A stretch of 14,303 nt of DNA from Blastocatellia bacterium (GCA_003175865.1 PSRF01000207.1:1-14303), one strand, 5' to 3'. Positions 1 to 6,930 are shown, counted from the first letter of the stretch. Numbers and translations are program-made. Notes: a model not told the origin generated them from the letters alone.

Positions 1-2
1 AA

Positions 3-128
3 AAAAAATATGATTACAAAAAGAGTAAGGCTGTAGAGTTTTCTAATCTGCGCTTTAAAGGCATTCCTCGACCTCCAAAAACGGATCCGAACGAAAACAC
101 GCGACGTTTAAGTGTTAGGTCGGGATAG
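3..128 (+). CDS. 3' end of an unidentified protein (partial)
   Basis: The third forward frame is open from the window edge to a TAG at 126-128, giving 41 residues with no start in view. The fragment is charged and ends in a proline- and arginine-rich tail (GIPRPPKTDPNENTRRLSVR), which looks like a real C-terminus rather than random sequence. The other two forward frames close within about 36 bases. I do not recognise the family. A short hairpin (AGGTC at 117-121, GACCT at 128-132) overlaps the stop codon. It could still be a chance open frame. Confidence 0.45.
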   Translation, partial: KKYDYKKSKAVEFSNLRFKGIPRPPKTDPNENTRRLSVRSG

Positions 129-162
129 ACCTGTCGCTACTGTCAATTGATACAGAAAGAAG

Positions 163-284
163 GATTGCTGATTGTCGATTGCTGATTGCTGATTTGCCTT
201 TGGACAGTTCAGTCCAAAGTCCAAAGTCTAAAGTCCAAAGATCAAATCAGAAATCAGCAATCAAAAATCAAAAATTCACAATCA
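163..284. repeat. Composite palindromic and tandem heptamer repeat
   Basis: Four tandem heptamers occupy 212-239 (GTCCAAA, GTCCAAA, GTCTAAA, GTCCAAA). CTTTGGAC at 198-205 is inverted against GTCCAAAG at 212-219. Further out, GATTGCTGATTT at 184-195 is an exact inverted match to 251-262, and degenerate copies of GATTGCTGATT and AAATCA continue on either side. The whole stretch is thus an imperfect nested palindrome of low complexity. An open frame reads through it into the next gene, but the protein it gives is repeat-like and precedes a clear signal peptide, so I treat it as non-coding. Apart from this, the spacer 129-371 holds nothing I can identify. Confidence 0.75.
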
Positions 285-377
285 CTTTCCCCTGTAAAAA
301 CTGACAGTTATCCCTATTTCCCGCTCACGCTAACCTCTCGCCACAAATTCCAAAGTCAGAAGGGATGGTGTGTGAAG

Positions 378-941
378 ATGTCTAGGGCGAGCAGAATTTC
401 GCAGATTGCCTTGTTAGCTGGGTTGTTCTTCGCTTGGGCGGTTACCGCCTCAGCACAAGACATTAAGTTCAATTACCTACAGGGAACTAACTTCTCAAAA
501 TACAAGACCTACAAATGGGTCAAGGTGCCTAACGCTCAGTATCCAAACCAAATCTTAGATGACCAGATCATGCGGGCCATCGATGCTCAACTCGTGACCA
601 AAGGATTAACAAAAACCGAAGACAATCCGGATCTCTACGTTACTTACCAGGTTGCTGTCGATTCTGAGAAACAATGGAATTCGTATAGCACTGGCGGCGA
701 TTACTGGGGCTGGGGTGGCTGGGGCGGCTGGGGTGGAATGTCAACCACCACCACGACAAGCAAAACCATCCATATCGGAACTCTGAACTGCGATATCTAC
801 GACGTGGGCACCAAGAAACAAATCTGGCGCGGTGCAGCCACGAAGACTTTGGGTTCTGGTAAGGACCCTCAAAAAGTAGATAAGAACATCAACAAAGCAA
901 TGGCGAAATTGTTCAAGAAGTACCCTCCTCCGGTGAAGTAG
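378..941 (+). CDS. Exported DUF4136 protein
   Basis: The 187-residue product has a signal peptide (hydrophobic residues about 10-24, cleavage near ASA|QD at 26/27), so it should lie in the periplasm or outer envelope. The mature part starts DIKFNYLQGTNFSKYKTYKW, the typical opening of DUF4136 domains. It continues with the family's DDQIMRAIDAQL and PDLYVTYQVA segments and ends with an IWRGAA-type strand. Residues about 112-125 form a Gly/Trp-rich insert (GWGGWGGWGG) followed by a run of threonines, which is common in this family. DUF4136 proteins are small and usually exported, with no defined biochemical role. I chose ATG 378 because the signal peptide begins there; GTG 372 is a close alternative with a better-spaced AGAAGGGA upstream. 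An ORF reaching to 186 would run through the repeat tract and is unlikely. The next gene follows after 49 bases, so they are probably co-transcribed. Confidence 0.85.
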   Translation: MSRASRISQIALLAGLFFAWAVTASAQDIKFNYLQGTNFSKYKTYKWVKVPNAQYPNQILDDQIMRAIDAQLVTKGLTKTEDNPDLYVTYQVAVDSEKQWNSYSTGGDYWGWGGWGGWGGMSTTTTTSKTIHIGTLNCDIYDVGTKKQIWRGAATKTLGSGKDPQKVDKNINKAMAKLFKKYPPPVK

Positions 942-990
942 ATCCTTCTTCGCCCACTGCGTTGCTCGAGTTTGTCGAAAGGAGTGAAGC

Positions 991-1614
991 ATGAGAGTAA
1001 AAATTTTCTGCGCCATTTGTCTGTTTGTCATTGGAGCGTTGGGAGTATCGCTTGCACCAGCGGTACCGCCGCAGGAGGACGAAAAAGAAAAACAACCGAA
1101 GAGTCAGAAGTTTGGCGCGCTCGCATATATGCCATCGGGTGCTGGCCCGGCAATGGTGGGCGCCGGCGCTAAAGCAAACATTGATATTTATGTGAAGAGC
1201 TACACCAATGATGCCGAGGCCAAAGCAATGGCTGCAGCGCTCATTGAAGGTGGACCTGATGCTTTGCTCAAGCAGCTCGAAAAGGCGAAGTCGATCGGTA
1301 AGATCACTCTTACCGGTCGCGTCGGGTTTTATGACCTTAAGCTAATTCGTTCACACAAGATTGAGGGTGGACGGCGAATCTATGCAGTTGGTGATCGTCC
1401 GGTTGGTTTTCTCGAGGCGTACGTCAACAACAGGTCTCGCGATTATCCGTTTGGAATTCTGCAACTCGATCTCAAAACCAACAGTAAGGGCAAAGAGGAA
1501 GGTGAGGGAGCACTAATCTACGCTGCGAAAATCAAAGTACTCAAAAACAATACGATTGACGTAGAAAGCTATGGCATCGACCCCATTCGTTTACTAGGCG
1601 TCCGCAAGTTGTAA
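991..1614 (+). CDS. Exported hypothetical protein, 207 aa
   Basis: ATG 991 has a good ribosome-binding site (AAAGGAG, 979-985). Residues 1-25 form a signal peptide with cleavage probably after APA. A charged linker (EDEKEKQPKSQK) follows, then a Gly/Ala-rich segment, then a compact domain from about residue 63 to the end. Notable stretches in that domain are YTNDAEAKAMAAALIEGGPD (71-90), KITLTGRVGFYDLKLIR (104-120), VGDRPVGFLEAY (133-144) and DPIRLLGVRKL at the very end. I recall similar unnamed proteins in Acidobacteriota, but I know of no function and see no catalytic motif. The alternating hydrophobic pattern suggests a beta-rich fold. It probably shares a transcript with the DUF4136 gene and ends just before a strong inverted repeat. 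Confidence 0.8.
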   Translation: MRVKIFCAICLFVIGALGVSLAPAVPPQEDEKEKQPKSQKFGALAYMPSGAGPAMVGAGAKANIDIYVKSYTNDAEAKAMAAALIEGGPDALLKQLEKAKSIGKITLTGRVGFYDLKLIRSHKIEGGRRIYAVGDRPVGFLEAYVNNRSRDYPFGILQLDLKTNSKGKEEGEGALIYAAKIKVLKNNTIDVESYGIDPIRLLGVRKL

Positions 1615-1620
1615 AAAAAG

Positions 1621-1700
1621 TGTCCGATAAGCTTCAGCTTGTCGTTACCTTAGCAAAGATTCAACTGCTCAAGTAACGACAAGCTGAAGCTTATCTGACA
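1621..1700. terminator. Long inverted repeat between convergent genes, likely bidirectional terminator
   Basis: The arms at 1621-1648 and 1673-1700 match at 27 of 28 positions, with a 24-base loop. The core of the arm is GATAAGCTTCAGCTTGTCG. The left arm follows AAAAAAAG just past the stop of the 207-aa gene, and the right arm is followed by ATTTTGATT, so the stem is A-rich on one side and T-rich on the other, as in a two-way terminator. It fills almost the whole gap between the convergent genes. Arms this long and this similar also suggest a dispersed palindromic repeat that has taken on the terminator role. Confidence 0.75.
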
Positions 1701-1707
1701 TTTTGAT

Positions 1708-2364
1708 TCACGCTGGACTCAGAAGTTTTCGAAGCTTCTTTCGCGCTTTGTGAAGTTGCGACTTCGAATTTCCCACGCTGCAACCAAACATTCCCGCAAT
1801 CTCATCGTGGTTGTAGCCTTCGACTTCAAACTTCAAAAAAATCGAACGTGAACCTGATGGCAGCTTGGCGACAGCGGCGTCCAACGCTAGTCGGTCCATC
1901 AGTTGAGCGCCTATTGAATACTTAACTCTGGGTGTGGCCGCTATTTCGTCGAGGATGTTTGGAAAACGCTCCTTTCGCCTTGCCGAGCGACGGAAGTACA
2001 TCAGTACCTGGTTTGTCGTGAAGCGGTGTAGCCACGTAGAGAACTGGCTCTCACCGCGAAATGAACCTACCTTTCCAATCAGTTGGACAAACACTTCCTG
2101 GGTCAGGTCCTCTGCTTCACTGACATTCCCAGTCATACGCAAACATAACAAGTAAACCCTTGGCTTGTGCCGTTCATAGAGATCACCGATTCGTGAGATC
2201 GCACCCTTGTTTATCTCCTGGGCCAACTCGTAGTCACTAATTTGCTTGGTTTGATTTATGTGATGGCTTGCGGTTGATTGTTTGCAGTTTAGCGCCTGAG
2301 CTCTGGATGAGTATTCATCGACCTGCTTAATTGGCGAAAGACTGCTACCGCGGCTCTGGGACAT
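1708..2364 (-). CDS. ECF-type RNA polymerase sigma factor
   Basis: The 218-residue product has the two-domain layout of extracytoplasmic-function (group 4) sigma factors. Region 2 spans about residues 62-130, with the core-binding segment AEDLTQEVFVQL (84-95) and the -10-recognition segment STWLHRFTTNQVLMYFRR (109-126). Region 4 spans about 158-215, with LPSGSRSIFLKFEVEGYNHDEIA and a helix-turn-helix ending in KSQLHKARKKLRKLL. Region 3 is absent, as expected. It would direct RNA polymerase to a stress or envelope regulon. About 43 polar residues precede the usual family start; no internal Met, GTG or TTG gives a shorter product in that stretch, so the extension may be genuine. The ribosome-binding site is weak. 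No anti-sigma gene lies on either side within view, so its control is unclear. The neighbours code for exported proteins, but nothing here proves they are its targets. Confidence 0.92.
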   Translation of the reverse strand: MSQSRGSSLSPIKQVDEYSSRAQALNCKQSTASHHINQTKQISDYELAQEINKGAISRIGDLYERHKPRVYLLCLRMTGNVSEAEDLTQEVFVQLIGKVGSFRGESQFSTWLHRFTTNQVLMYFRRSARRKERFPNILDEIAATPRVKYSIGAQLMDRLALDAAVAKLPSGSRSIFLKFEVEGYNHDEIAGMFGCSVGNSKSQLHKARKKLRKLLSPA

Positions 2365-2705
2365 AAGTTTCGTTACAAGACTCTCAGGATCTGACGGAGG
2401 GGCTTGTTCGAACGGACTCAGTCTATTAAATCGATAGTCGTAACGGACACTGTTACTTCTGACAGGTCTTCTCCTTGGAGTGCGACGGCCCGGCGTCGCT
2501 TTGTTATGCAGGCTACTTCGTTCACCTAACCTTATAGCTTAACAAAGCAGACCCCCGGACCGTCGCACTCCAAGGAGGGCCGCCGCACTCCATCGGGTAA
2601 AGACCTGTAAGTTTTGCCAGTTATCCCACTTCCGCCCCCCGACTACATTCAAACAGAAAAAGAAGACCGCCAACTCAAGGTCATCCACGTCTCGAAGGAG
2701 GGTGC
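2365..2705. other. Divergent spacer between sigma factor and porin genes
   Basis: This 341-base region has no convincing ORF. It should hold the promoters for the leftward sigma gene and the rightward porin gene, but I could not pick out a -35/-10 pair with usual spacing on either strand. A 17-base partial dyad, GTAAC-N7-GTTAC at 2440-2456, and the palindrome GTTCGAAC at 2406-2413 are possible operator-like sites. Most of the right half is the inverted repeat at 2462-2608. Confidence 0.5.
2462..2608. repeat. Complex inverted repeat, MITE- or REP-like
   Basis: Three nested pairs of arms are visible: 2471-2493 with 2555-2577 (22 of 23 match), 2498-2506 with 2540-2548 (exact, GCTTTGTTA / TAACAAAGC), and 2462-2470 with 2600-2608 (exact, ACAGGTCTT / AAGACCTGT). 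The outer pair is offset by 22 bases. The right arm carries an extra unit at 2578-2599 (GCCGCCGCACTCCATCGGG) that resembles the neighbouring CCGTCGCACTCCAAGGAG, like a tandem partial duplication. The left arm also folds on itself (GCGACG at 2482-2487 with CGTCGC at 2494-2499). No ORF, transposase or clear target-site duplication is present. Confidence 0.7.
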
Positions 2706-4160
2706 ATGAGAGGAAATTCTGACTCCGGCCTGGCGCCGATTGTCCACGGAGCTCTTTCCGTGGCTGCTTTTGTGCTTGCTACTTGTGTGGCCGCATTCGC
2801 ACAAACAACTGAACCAGCCAAGCAATCCCCGACAGAGGTAGAACAACTGAAGCAACGTCTTCAGCAACTCGAAAACACAGTTCTCGAACTGAAGGGACAA
2901 ATCAACGCTTTAGAAGAAGCGAAGACTAAACCCACAGCCCCTGCGATCGTTGACGCTACCTATTCGGAATCAGCAGCAACCGCACCAGCTTCATCAACTG
3001 CACCTGCGGCTAAACCTCAGGACGACAAGAAAGGCGAGAGCACTTTTGAAATCTATGGATTTGCGATGCTCGATGCTGGCTATCAGTTCAAGCAGAACGA
3101 CCCGGACTGGTTCGATGTAATCCGTCCAGTAAAACTTCCTGCTTTCAAAGATCAATTCGCTCCAGACGGAAAAGTTTATTACGGCGTCCGTCAAAGCCGA
3201 CTTGGAGTTAAATCTTCCACACCAACCAAGTATGGAGAACTCAAGACGCAATTTGAATTCGAACTCTTCGGTACTGGCGTCGATGCTGGCCAGACAACTT
3301 TCCGTTTGCGCCATGCTTACGGCGAGTTGGGCCACTTCGGAGCTGGTCAAACATGGAGTCCGTTCATGGACATCGATGTGTTTCCAAACTCACTTGAGTA
3401 CTGGGGACCGAACGGAATGGTGTTCTTCCGCAACGTGCAGTTTCGTTGGATGCCTTTGAAAGGACGCAACTCCGTCACCGTTGCTCTCGAACGTCCGGGT
3501 GCCAGTGCTGATCAGGGACGGTTTGCAGATCGAATAGAGCTCCAGGGGGTTCAACCTAAATTCGACTTGCCTGATTTGTCTGGCAATGTTCGCTTCACTC
3601 GCAATTGGGGGTACTTCCAGGCAGCAGGAATGCTCGGCCGCATAAAGTGGGTCGACACGATTCCGGACAACTTTGATCTCGGCGGTTCTGCCACACGTGC
3701 CGGTATCAACCTAACGTCTAACGTCAAACTCGGTTCTAGAGACACTGCGCGACTCGCATTCGTTTATGGCCATGGCATCCAGAATTACATGAACGATGCA
3801 CCAGTAGACGTTGGCATTGATCTCAATCCTGGTGGCGGACCACGTAGACCAATCAAGGGTGTGGCATTGCCGATGTGGAGCATGGTCGCGTTCCTCGATC
3901 ACAACTGGAACAAGCGGTTCAGTAGCGCTGTGGGATATTCAATGTTGGATATCGACAACTCGATTGGACAGACCCCCGAAGCGTTTCATCGTGGTTATTA
4001 CGCACTGGGCAACCTGCTGTATTACCCCGTCGAGAACGTGATGCTCGGTGGTGAGTTTCAGTGGGGTCGTCGCGACAACTTCCTCGATGGTTTCCACTCC
4101 GACGATTACCGCATCCAGTTTTCGTTTAGGTACAACTTCTCGAAGAAGTTCACATTTTGA
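2706..4160 (+). CDS. DcaP-like outer-membrane porin
   Basis: This 484-residue protein has a signal peptide (residues 1-32, cleavage near AFA|Q). A coiled-coil segment follows at about 44-72 (VEQLKQRLQQLENTVLELK), then an Ala/Pro-rich linker to about 110, then a beta-barrel from about 113 (FEIYGFAMLDAGYQF) to a C-terminal Phe (FRYNFSKKFTF), the usual outer-membrane assembly signal. The YGVRQSRLGVKSST strand, the RLRHAYGELGHFGAGQTWSPF segment and the NSLEYWGPNGMVFFRNVQFRW segment fit the DcaP/phosphate-selective-porin type. DcaP porins are trimers that pass small, often dicarboxylate-type or other negatively charged solutes; the coiled coil would support the trimer on the periplasmic side. The substrate cannot be read from the sequence. 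ATG 2706 has a strong GAAGGAGGG site. The gene faces away from the sigma factor. Confidence 0.88.
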   Translation: MRGNSDSGLAPIVHGALSVAAFVLATCVAAFAQTTEPAKQSPTEVEQLKQRLQQLENTVLELKGQINALEEAKTKPTAPAIVDATYSESAATAPASSTAPAAKPQDDKKGESTFEIYGFAMLDAGYQFKQNDPDWFDVIRPVKLPAFKDQFAPDGKVYYGVRQSRLGVKSSTPTKYGELKTQFEFELFGTGVDAGQTTFRLRHAYGELGHFGAGQTWSPFMDIDVFPNSLEYWGPNGMVFFRNVQFRWMPLKGRNSVTVALERPGASADQGRFADRIELQGVQPKFDLPDLSGNVRFTRNWGYFQAAGMLGRIKWVDTIPDNFDLGGSATRAGINLTSNVKLGSRDTARLAFVYGHGIQNYMNDAPVDVGIDLNPGGGPRRPIKGVALPMWSMVAFLDHNWNKRFSSAVGYSMLDIDNSIGQTPEAFHRGYYALGNLLYYPVENVMLGGEFQWGRRDNFLDGFHSDDYRIQFSFRYNFSKKFTF

Positions 4161-4197
4161 TCTTGATTGGAAGAATTCTTGACTAACAAAGAAGAAG

Positions 4198-4248
4198 CGT
4201 GCGCAGCTGGGAAGCAGCGCACGTCAAATAACGAGTGCGTAAGCACTC
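4198..4248 (+). other. Two small hairpins between porin and DUF3300 genes
   Basis: CGTGCGC at 4198-4204 pairs with GCGCACG at 4217-4223. Just downstream, GAGTGC at 4233-4238 pairs with GCACTC at 4243-4248 around a GTAA tetraloop. Neither is followed by a T-run, so they are not classic terminators. They lie in the 178-base spacer 4161-4338 and may affect read-through or mRNA stability. Nothing else stands out in that spacer. Confidence 0.45.
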
Positions 4249-4324
4249 AAGGACATGAACGAAGTCGGCCCGCAATGGGATAAACGGGGAAGAAGCCTGC
4301 CGTCCCAGCACACCGGCATTGAGA

Positions 4325-4331
4325 TAGGAGG
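4325..4331 (+). promoter_or_regulatory. Ribosome-binding site fixing the DUF3300 start
   Basis: TAGGAGG lies 7 bases before ATG 4339. The signal peptide begins at that codon, so 4339 is preferred over the upstream in-frame ATG at 4255, which has no comparable site and would add 28 hydrophilic residues. Confidence 0.85.
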
Positions 4332-4338
4332 TTTTGTC

Positions 4339-5913
4339 ATGAACCTTAGAAGTTTGCGAACAAAACGATCGCAAGTTTTGCTTCGCTGTTTAGTTGCGAT
4401 GCTCGGAGTTGTGCTCATTCTCCCTGCCAATGTTTCGTCAGCGGTGAGACCAGCACGACAGGATCAGCAGCAAGCAGTAAAAATTCCGGCAGATCAACTT
4501 GATTCGCTGGTGGCGCCGATAGCGCTTTATCCCGACAACATGCTAAGCCAAACGCTTGTTGCTTCTACCTATCCGTTGGAATTGATTCAACTCCAACAGT
4601 GGTTGCAGAAGAACCCAGATCTTGCGAAAGACCAAAAGAAACTGGCTGAGGCAGTAAAGAAGCAACCATGGGACCCCAGTGTTCAGGCGATGGCGGCACT
4701 ACCTGACGTGGTGAAGCGTCTGACGGACGACATCCAGTGGACCACGGATCTCGGCAATGCGTTCCTGGCCCAACAGAGCGATGTAATGGACTCGATTCAA
4801 CGCATGCGTTCGAAGGCCCAGGGAACGGGAGCACTTGCTTCAAACCAGCAGCAGAAAGTCGAAACGCAGACGGTTGAGAATAAGCAGGTGATCGTGATTG
4901 AACAATCGAATCCCGAAGTTGTCTATGTGCCTTCATACAACCCGACGGTCGTGTATGGAGCGCCGGCATATCCATATCCGCCGATTTACTATCCGCCGTC
5001 CACCGGAGCAGTCATTGCAGCCAGCGCAATTTCTTTCGGTGTTGGCTTGGCAATGGGCGCTGCCTGGGGCGGTGGTTGGGGTTGGGGATGTGGTTGGGGT
5101 GGCGGTGACGTCAACGTCAACATGAATAACAACTTTAACCGTAACACCAACATCAGCGGTGGCAATCGCGTGAACAACATCCAGGGCGGCAATCGTGTGC
5201 AAGGTGGAAACAAGTGGCAACACAATCCATCCCATCGCGGCGGTGCGCCTTACGGTGATCGAGGTACGGCAAACAGATTTGGTGGTACTGCGCGAGGTGA
5301 CTCGTTACAGAATCGTCAACGAGCCGCACAACGCGACATTGGTCGTCAAGGCGGCAACCTTGGAAGCCAGCGTGGCGGCGTCGGTGACCGCGGTGGAGTT
5401 GGCGATCGAGGTGGTGTCGGAAATAACCGCGGAGGTGTTGGTGATCGAGGTGGTGTGGGTGATCGCGGTGGAGTAGGTAACAACCGTGGTGGTGTCGGCG
5501 ACAACCGAGTTGGAGATCGCGGTGGAGTAGGTAACAACCGCGGCGGGGTTGGCGACAACCGAGGTGGAGTTGGAGATCGCGGTGGCGCTGGAAACCGTGG
5601 TGGCGTGAGTGATCGATCAAACATCGGAGGCAACCGCGGCAGCAGTGGTTTAGGTGGCAGCAGTGGTCTAGGCGGCGGTGCTGATCGTGCTGGAAACCGG
5701 AGTATTGGTAGCGGAAGCAGTTCCGGTAGGACTGGAGGCTTTGGTGGAGGCTCCGGAGGTTTTAGCGGATCGAGTGCGCGCTCTAGCAGTAGTCGCGGTG
5801 CGTCGAGCATGGGTAGTCGCGGCGGCGGCGGCGGTGGCTTTGGAGGCGGCGGCAGTCGCGGTGGTGGCGGCGGCGGTGGTCGCGGTGGTGGCGGCGGTGG
5901 CCGCAGAAGGTAG
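4339..5913 (+). CDS. DUF3300 protein with Gly/Arg-rich repeat tail
   Basis: The 524-residue product starts with a basic, then hydrophobic segment (residues 7-31) that acts as a signal peptide or anchor. The DUF3300 domain covers about 47-207, with the family hallmarks LVAPIALYPDNMLSQTLVAS, LQQWLQKNPDL, PWDPSVQAMAALPDVV and PEVVYVPSYNPTVVYG. A hydrophobic Ala/Gly stretch (222-242) and a Gly/Trp segment (GGGWGWGCGWGGG) follow. The last half is low complexity: an Asn-rich part, then GGVGDR/GGVGNNR repeats, then a Ser/Gly and poly-Gly tail with scattered arginines. DUF3300 has no known biochemical role; the layout suggests an envelope-located protein with a flexible, positively charged tail. The DUF2950 gene starts 34 bases downstream, and the DUF3300-DUF2950 pairing is one I recall from other proteobacterial and acidobacterial genomes. 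Confidence 0.88.
   Translation: MNLRSLRTKRSQVLLRCLVAMLGVVLILPANVSSAVRPARQDQQQAVKIPADQLDSLVAPIALYPDNMLSQTLVASTYPLELIQLQQWLQKNPDLAKDQKKLAEAVKKQPWDPSVQAMAALPDVVKRLTDDIQWTTDLGNAFLAQQSDVMDSIQRMRSKAQGTGALASNQQQKVETQTVENKQVIVIEQSNPEVVYVPSYNPTVVYGAPAYPYPPIYYPPSTGAVIAASAISFGVGLAMGAAWGGGWGWGCGWGGGDVNVNMNNNFNRNTNISGGNRVNNIQGGNRVQGGNKWQHNPSHRGGAPYGDRGTANRFGGTARGDSLQNRQRAAQRDIGRQGGNLGSQRGGVGDRGGVGDRGGVGNNRGGVGDRGGVGDRGGVGNNRGGVGDNRVGDRGGVGNNRGGVGDNRGGVGDRGGAGNRGGVSDRSNIGGNRGSSGLGGSSGLGGGADRAGNRSIGSGSSSGRTGGFGGGSGGFSGSSARSSSSRGASSMGSRGGGGGGFGGGGSRGGGGGGGRGGGGGGRRR
5371..5614 (+). repeat. In-frame RGGVGDRGG / RGGVGNNRGG coding repeats
   Basis: This part of the DUF3300 gene encodes about ten short repeats of the type RGGVGD(R) or RGGVGNN(R). 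At DNA level a 26-base segment at 5461-5486 recurs exactly at 5515-5540, 54 bases (18 codons) apart, which points to recent slippage or unequal exchange. Other copies differ at third positions, so the array is a mix of old and recent units. Confidence 0.85.
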
Positions 5914-5947
5914 TCTGCGTAGGTGAAACATGAAAGAGAGGACAATC

Positions 5948-6910
5948 ATGAAATCAACGACACTGTACTTGAGATTCGTAGCACTGAGTGTAGTTGCCGC
6001 GTTTGCAATGTTCCTCGTGCTTTGCACCGCGCAACTAACAAACGCGCAAACCGCTCCCAGGGGTGAGGGATTCGCAACTGCAGAAGAGGCTGCGAATGCA
6101 TTGATCGACGCGGCCGAGAAATATGACGCCCCGGCCCTCGAAAAAATCCTTGGACCAGACAGTAAGGACATCATTAGTACGGGAGAGCCCGCACGCGACG
6201 CTGAAGTAGCAAAGGCATTTGCTGCAGAGGCTCGCAAGAAGTTGAACGTAAAAGTTGATCCGCGAACAAAGAGACTCGCAACTCTTGAAGTCGGTGACGA
6301 AGACTGGCCATTCCCAGTTCCAGTAGTGAAGGTAGGGACGAAGTGGTTCTTCGATGCCAAGTCGGGCGTGCGGGAAATTTTGATTCGACGAATTGGCCGG
6401 AACGAACTTGATGCCATCAAGATTTGTCGTGGCTACGTCGAAGCACAAAACGAATACGCTCTTACAAAACACGGCAACTCAACCGTCAATCAATACGCAC
6501 AAAAAATCATCAGTACGCCTGGCACACAAGACGGTCTCGCGTGGAAGAACGCCGATGGTACTTGGGATGGACCAATCGGCGAGAACGTCGCGAACGCAGT
6601 CGAGCGTGGCTACTCAAACAAGAGCGAACCGTATCACGGCTACTTCTTCAAGATTCTGAAGGGTCAGGGTCCGGATGCTCCGTTAGGTCAACTCGATTAC
6701 CTGGTCCATGGCGCGATGATTGGTGGCTTTGCATTGATTGCTGCACCGGCAGAATACCGGAAGACAGGTGTGATGACCTTTATGGTTAGCCAGGATGGTG
6801 TTGTCTATCAAAAGGACCTTGGACCAAATACGCTTGAGCTTGCCAAGAAGATCGATCGCTTCAATCCCGATAAGACGTGGCAGCCGGTTCTTAAGGACGA
6901 GGACCAGTAG
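5948..6910 (+). CDS. Exported DUF2950 protein
   Basis: The 320-residue product has a signal peptide (hydrophobic 10-30, cleavage near NA|QT at 33/34). The mature part reads as DUF2950 throughout: GFATAEEAANALIDAAEKYD near the start, then VKVGTKWFFDAKSGVREIL, IGRNELDAIKICRGYVEAQ and a TQDGLAWK segment. PYHGYFFKILKGQGPDAP and GGFALIAAPAEYRKTGVMTF follow, and GVVYQKDLGPNT lies near the end. The family has no known function and acts outside the cytoplasm. AGAGAGGA at 5935-5942, 5 bases before ATG 5948, favours this start; ATG 5930, 18 bases earlier and in frame, has AGGTGA only 3 bases upstream and is less likely. The gene lies 34 bases after the DUF3300 gene on the same strand, so the two are probably co-expressed. 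A near-lipobox (LVLC) at residues 23-26 lacks the small residue before Cys, so I do not call it a lipoprotein. Confidence 0.9.
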   Translation: MKSTTLYLRFVALSVVAAFAMFLVLCTAQLTNAQTAPRGEGFATAEEAANALIDAAEKYDAPALEKILGPDSKDIISTGEPARDAEVAKAFAAEARKKLNVKVDPRTKRLATLEVGDEDWPFPVPVVKVGTKWFFDAKSGVREILIRRIGRNELDAIKICRGYVEAQNEYALTKHGNSTVNQYAQKIISTPGTQDGLAWKNADGTWDGPIGENVANAVERGYSNKSEPYHGYFFKILKGQGPDAPLGQLDYLVHGAMIGGFALIAAPAEYRKTGVMTFMVSQDGVVYQKDLGPNTLELAKKIDRFNPDKTWQPVLKDEDQ

Positions 6911-6930
6911 TAAGGCAATATCAGAGCTCG

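Noticed and set aside
186..377. N-terminal extension of the DUF4136 ORF back to 186
   Set aside because: It translates the heptamer and palindrome tract into low-complexity Ser/Lys/Gln sequence ahead of a clear signal peptide at 378.
2614..2649. TTGCCA and TACATT as a sigma-70 promoter for the porin
   Set aside because: The spacing is 24 bases, well beyond the usual 16-18.
5371..5614. CRISPR-like array
   Set aside because: The repeats are short, in frame, Gly-coding and without unique spacers of constant size.
5346..5945. Proline-rich 199-codon open frame on the - strand
   Set aside because: It is the complement of the Gly/Arg-rich repeats of the DUF3300 gene; GC-rich repeat codons keep the opposite frame open.
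5668..6420. 250-codon Ala/Thr-rich open frame on the - strand
   Set aside because: It is antisense to the poly-Gly tail and the DUF2950 gene, both well supported, and it resembles no family.
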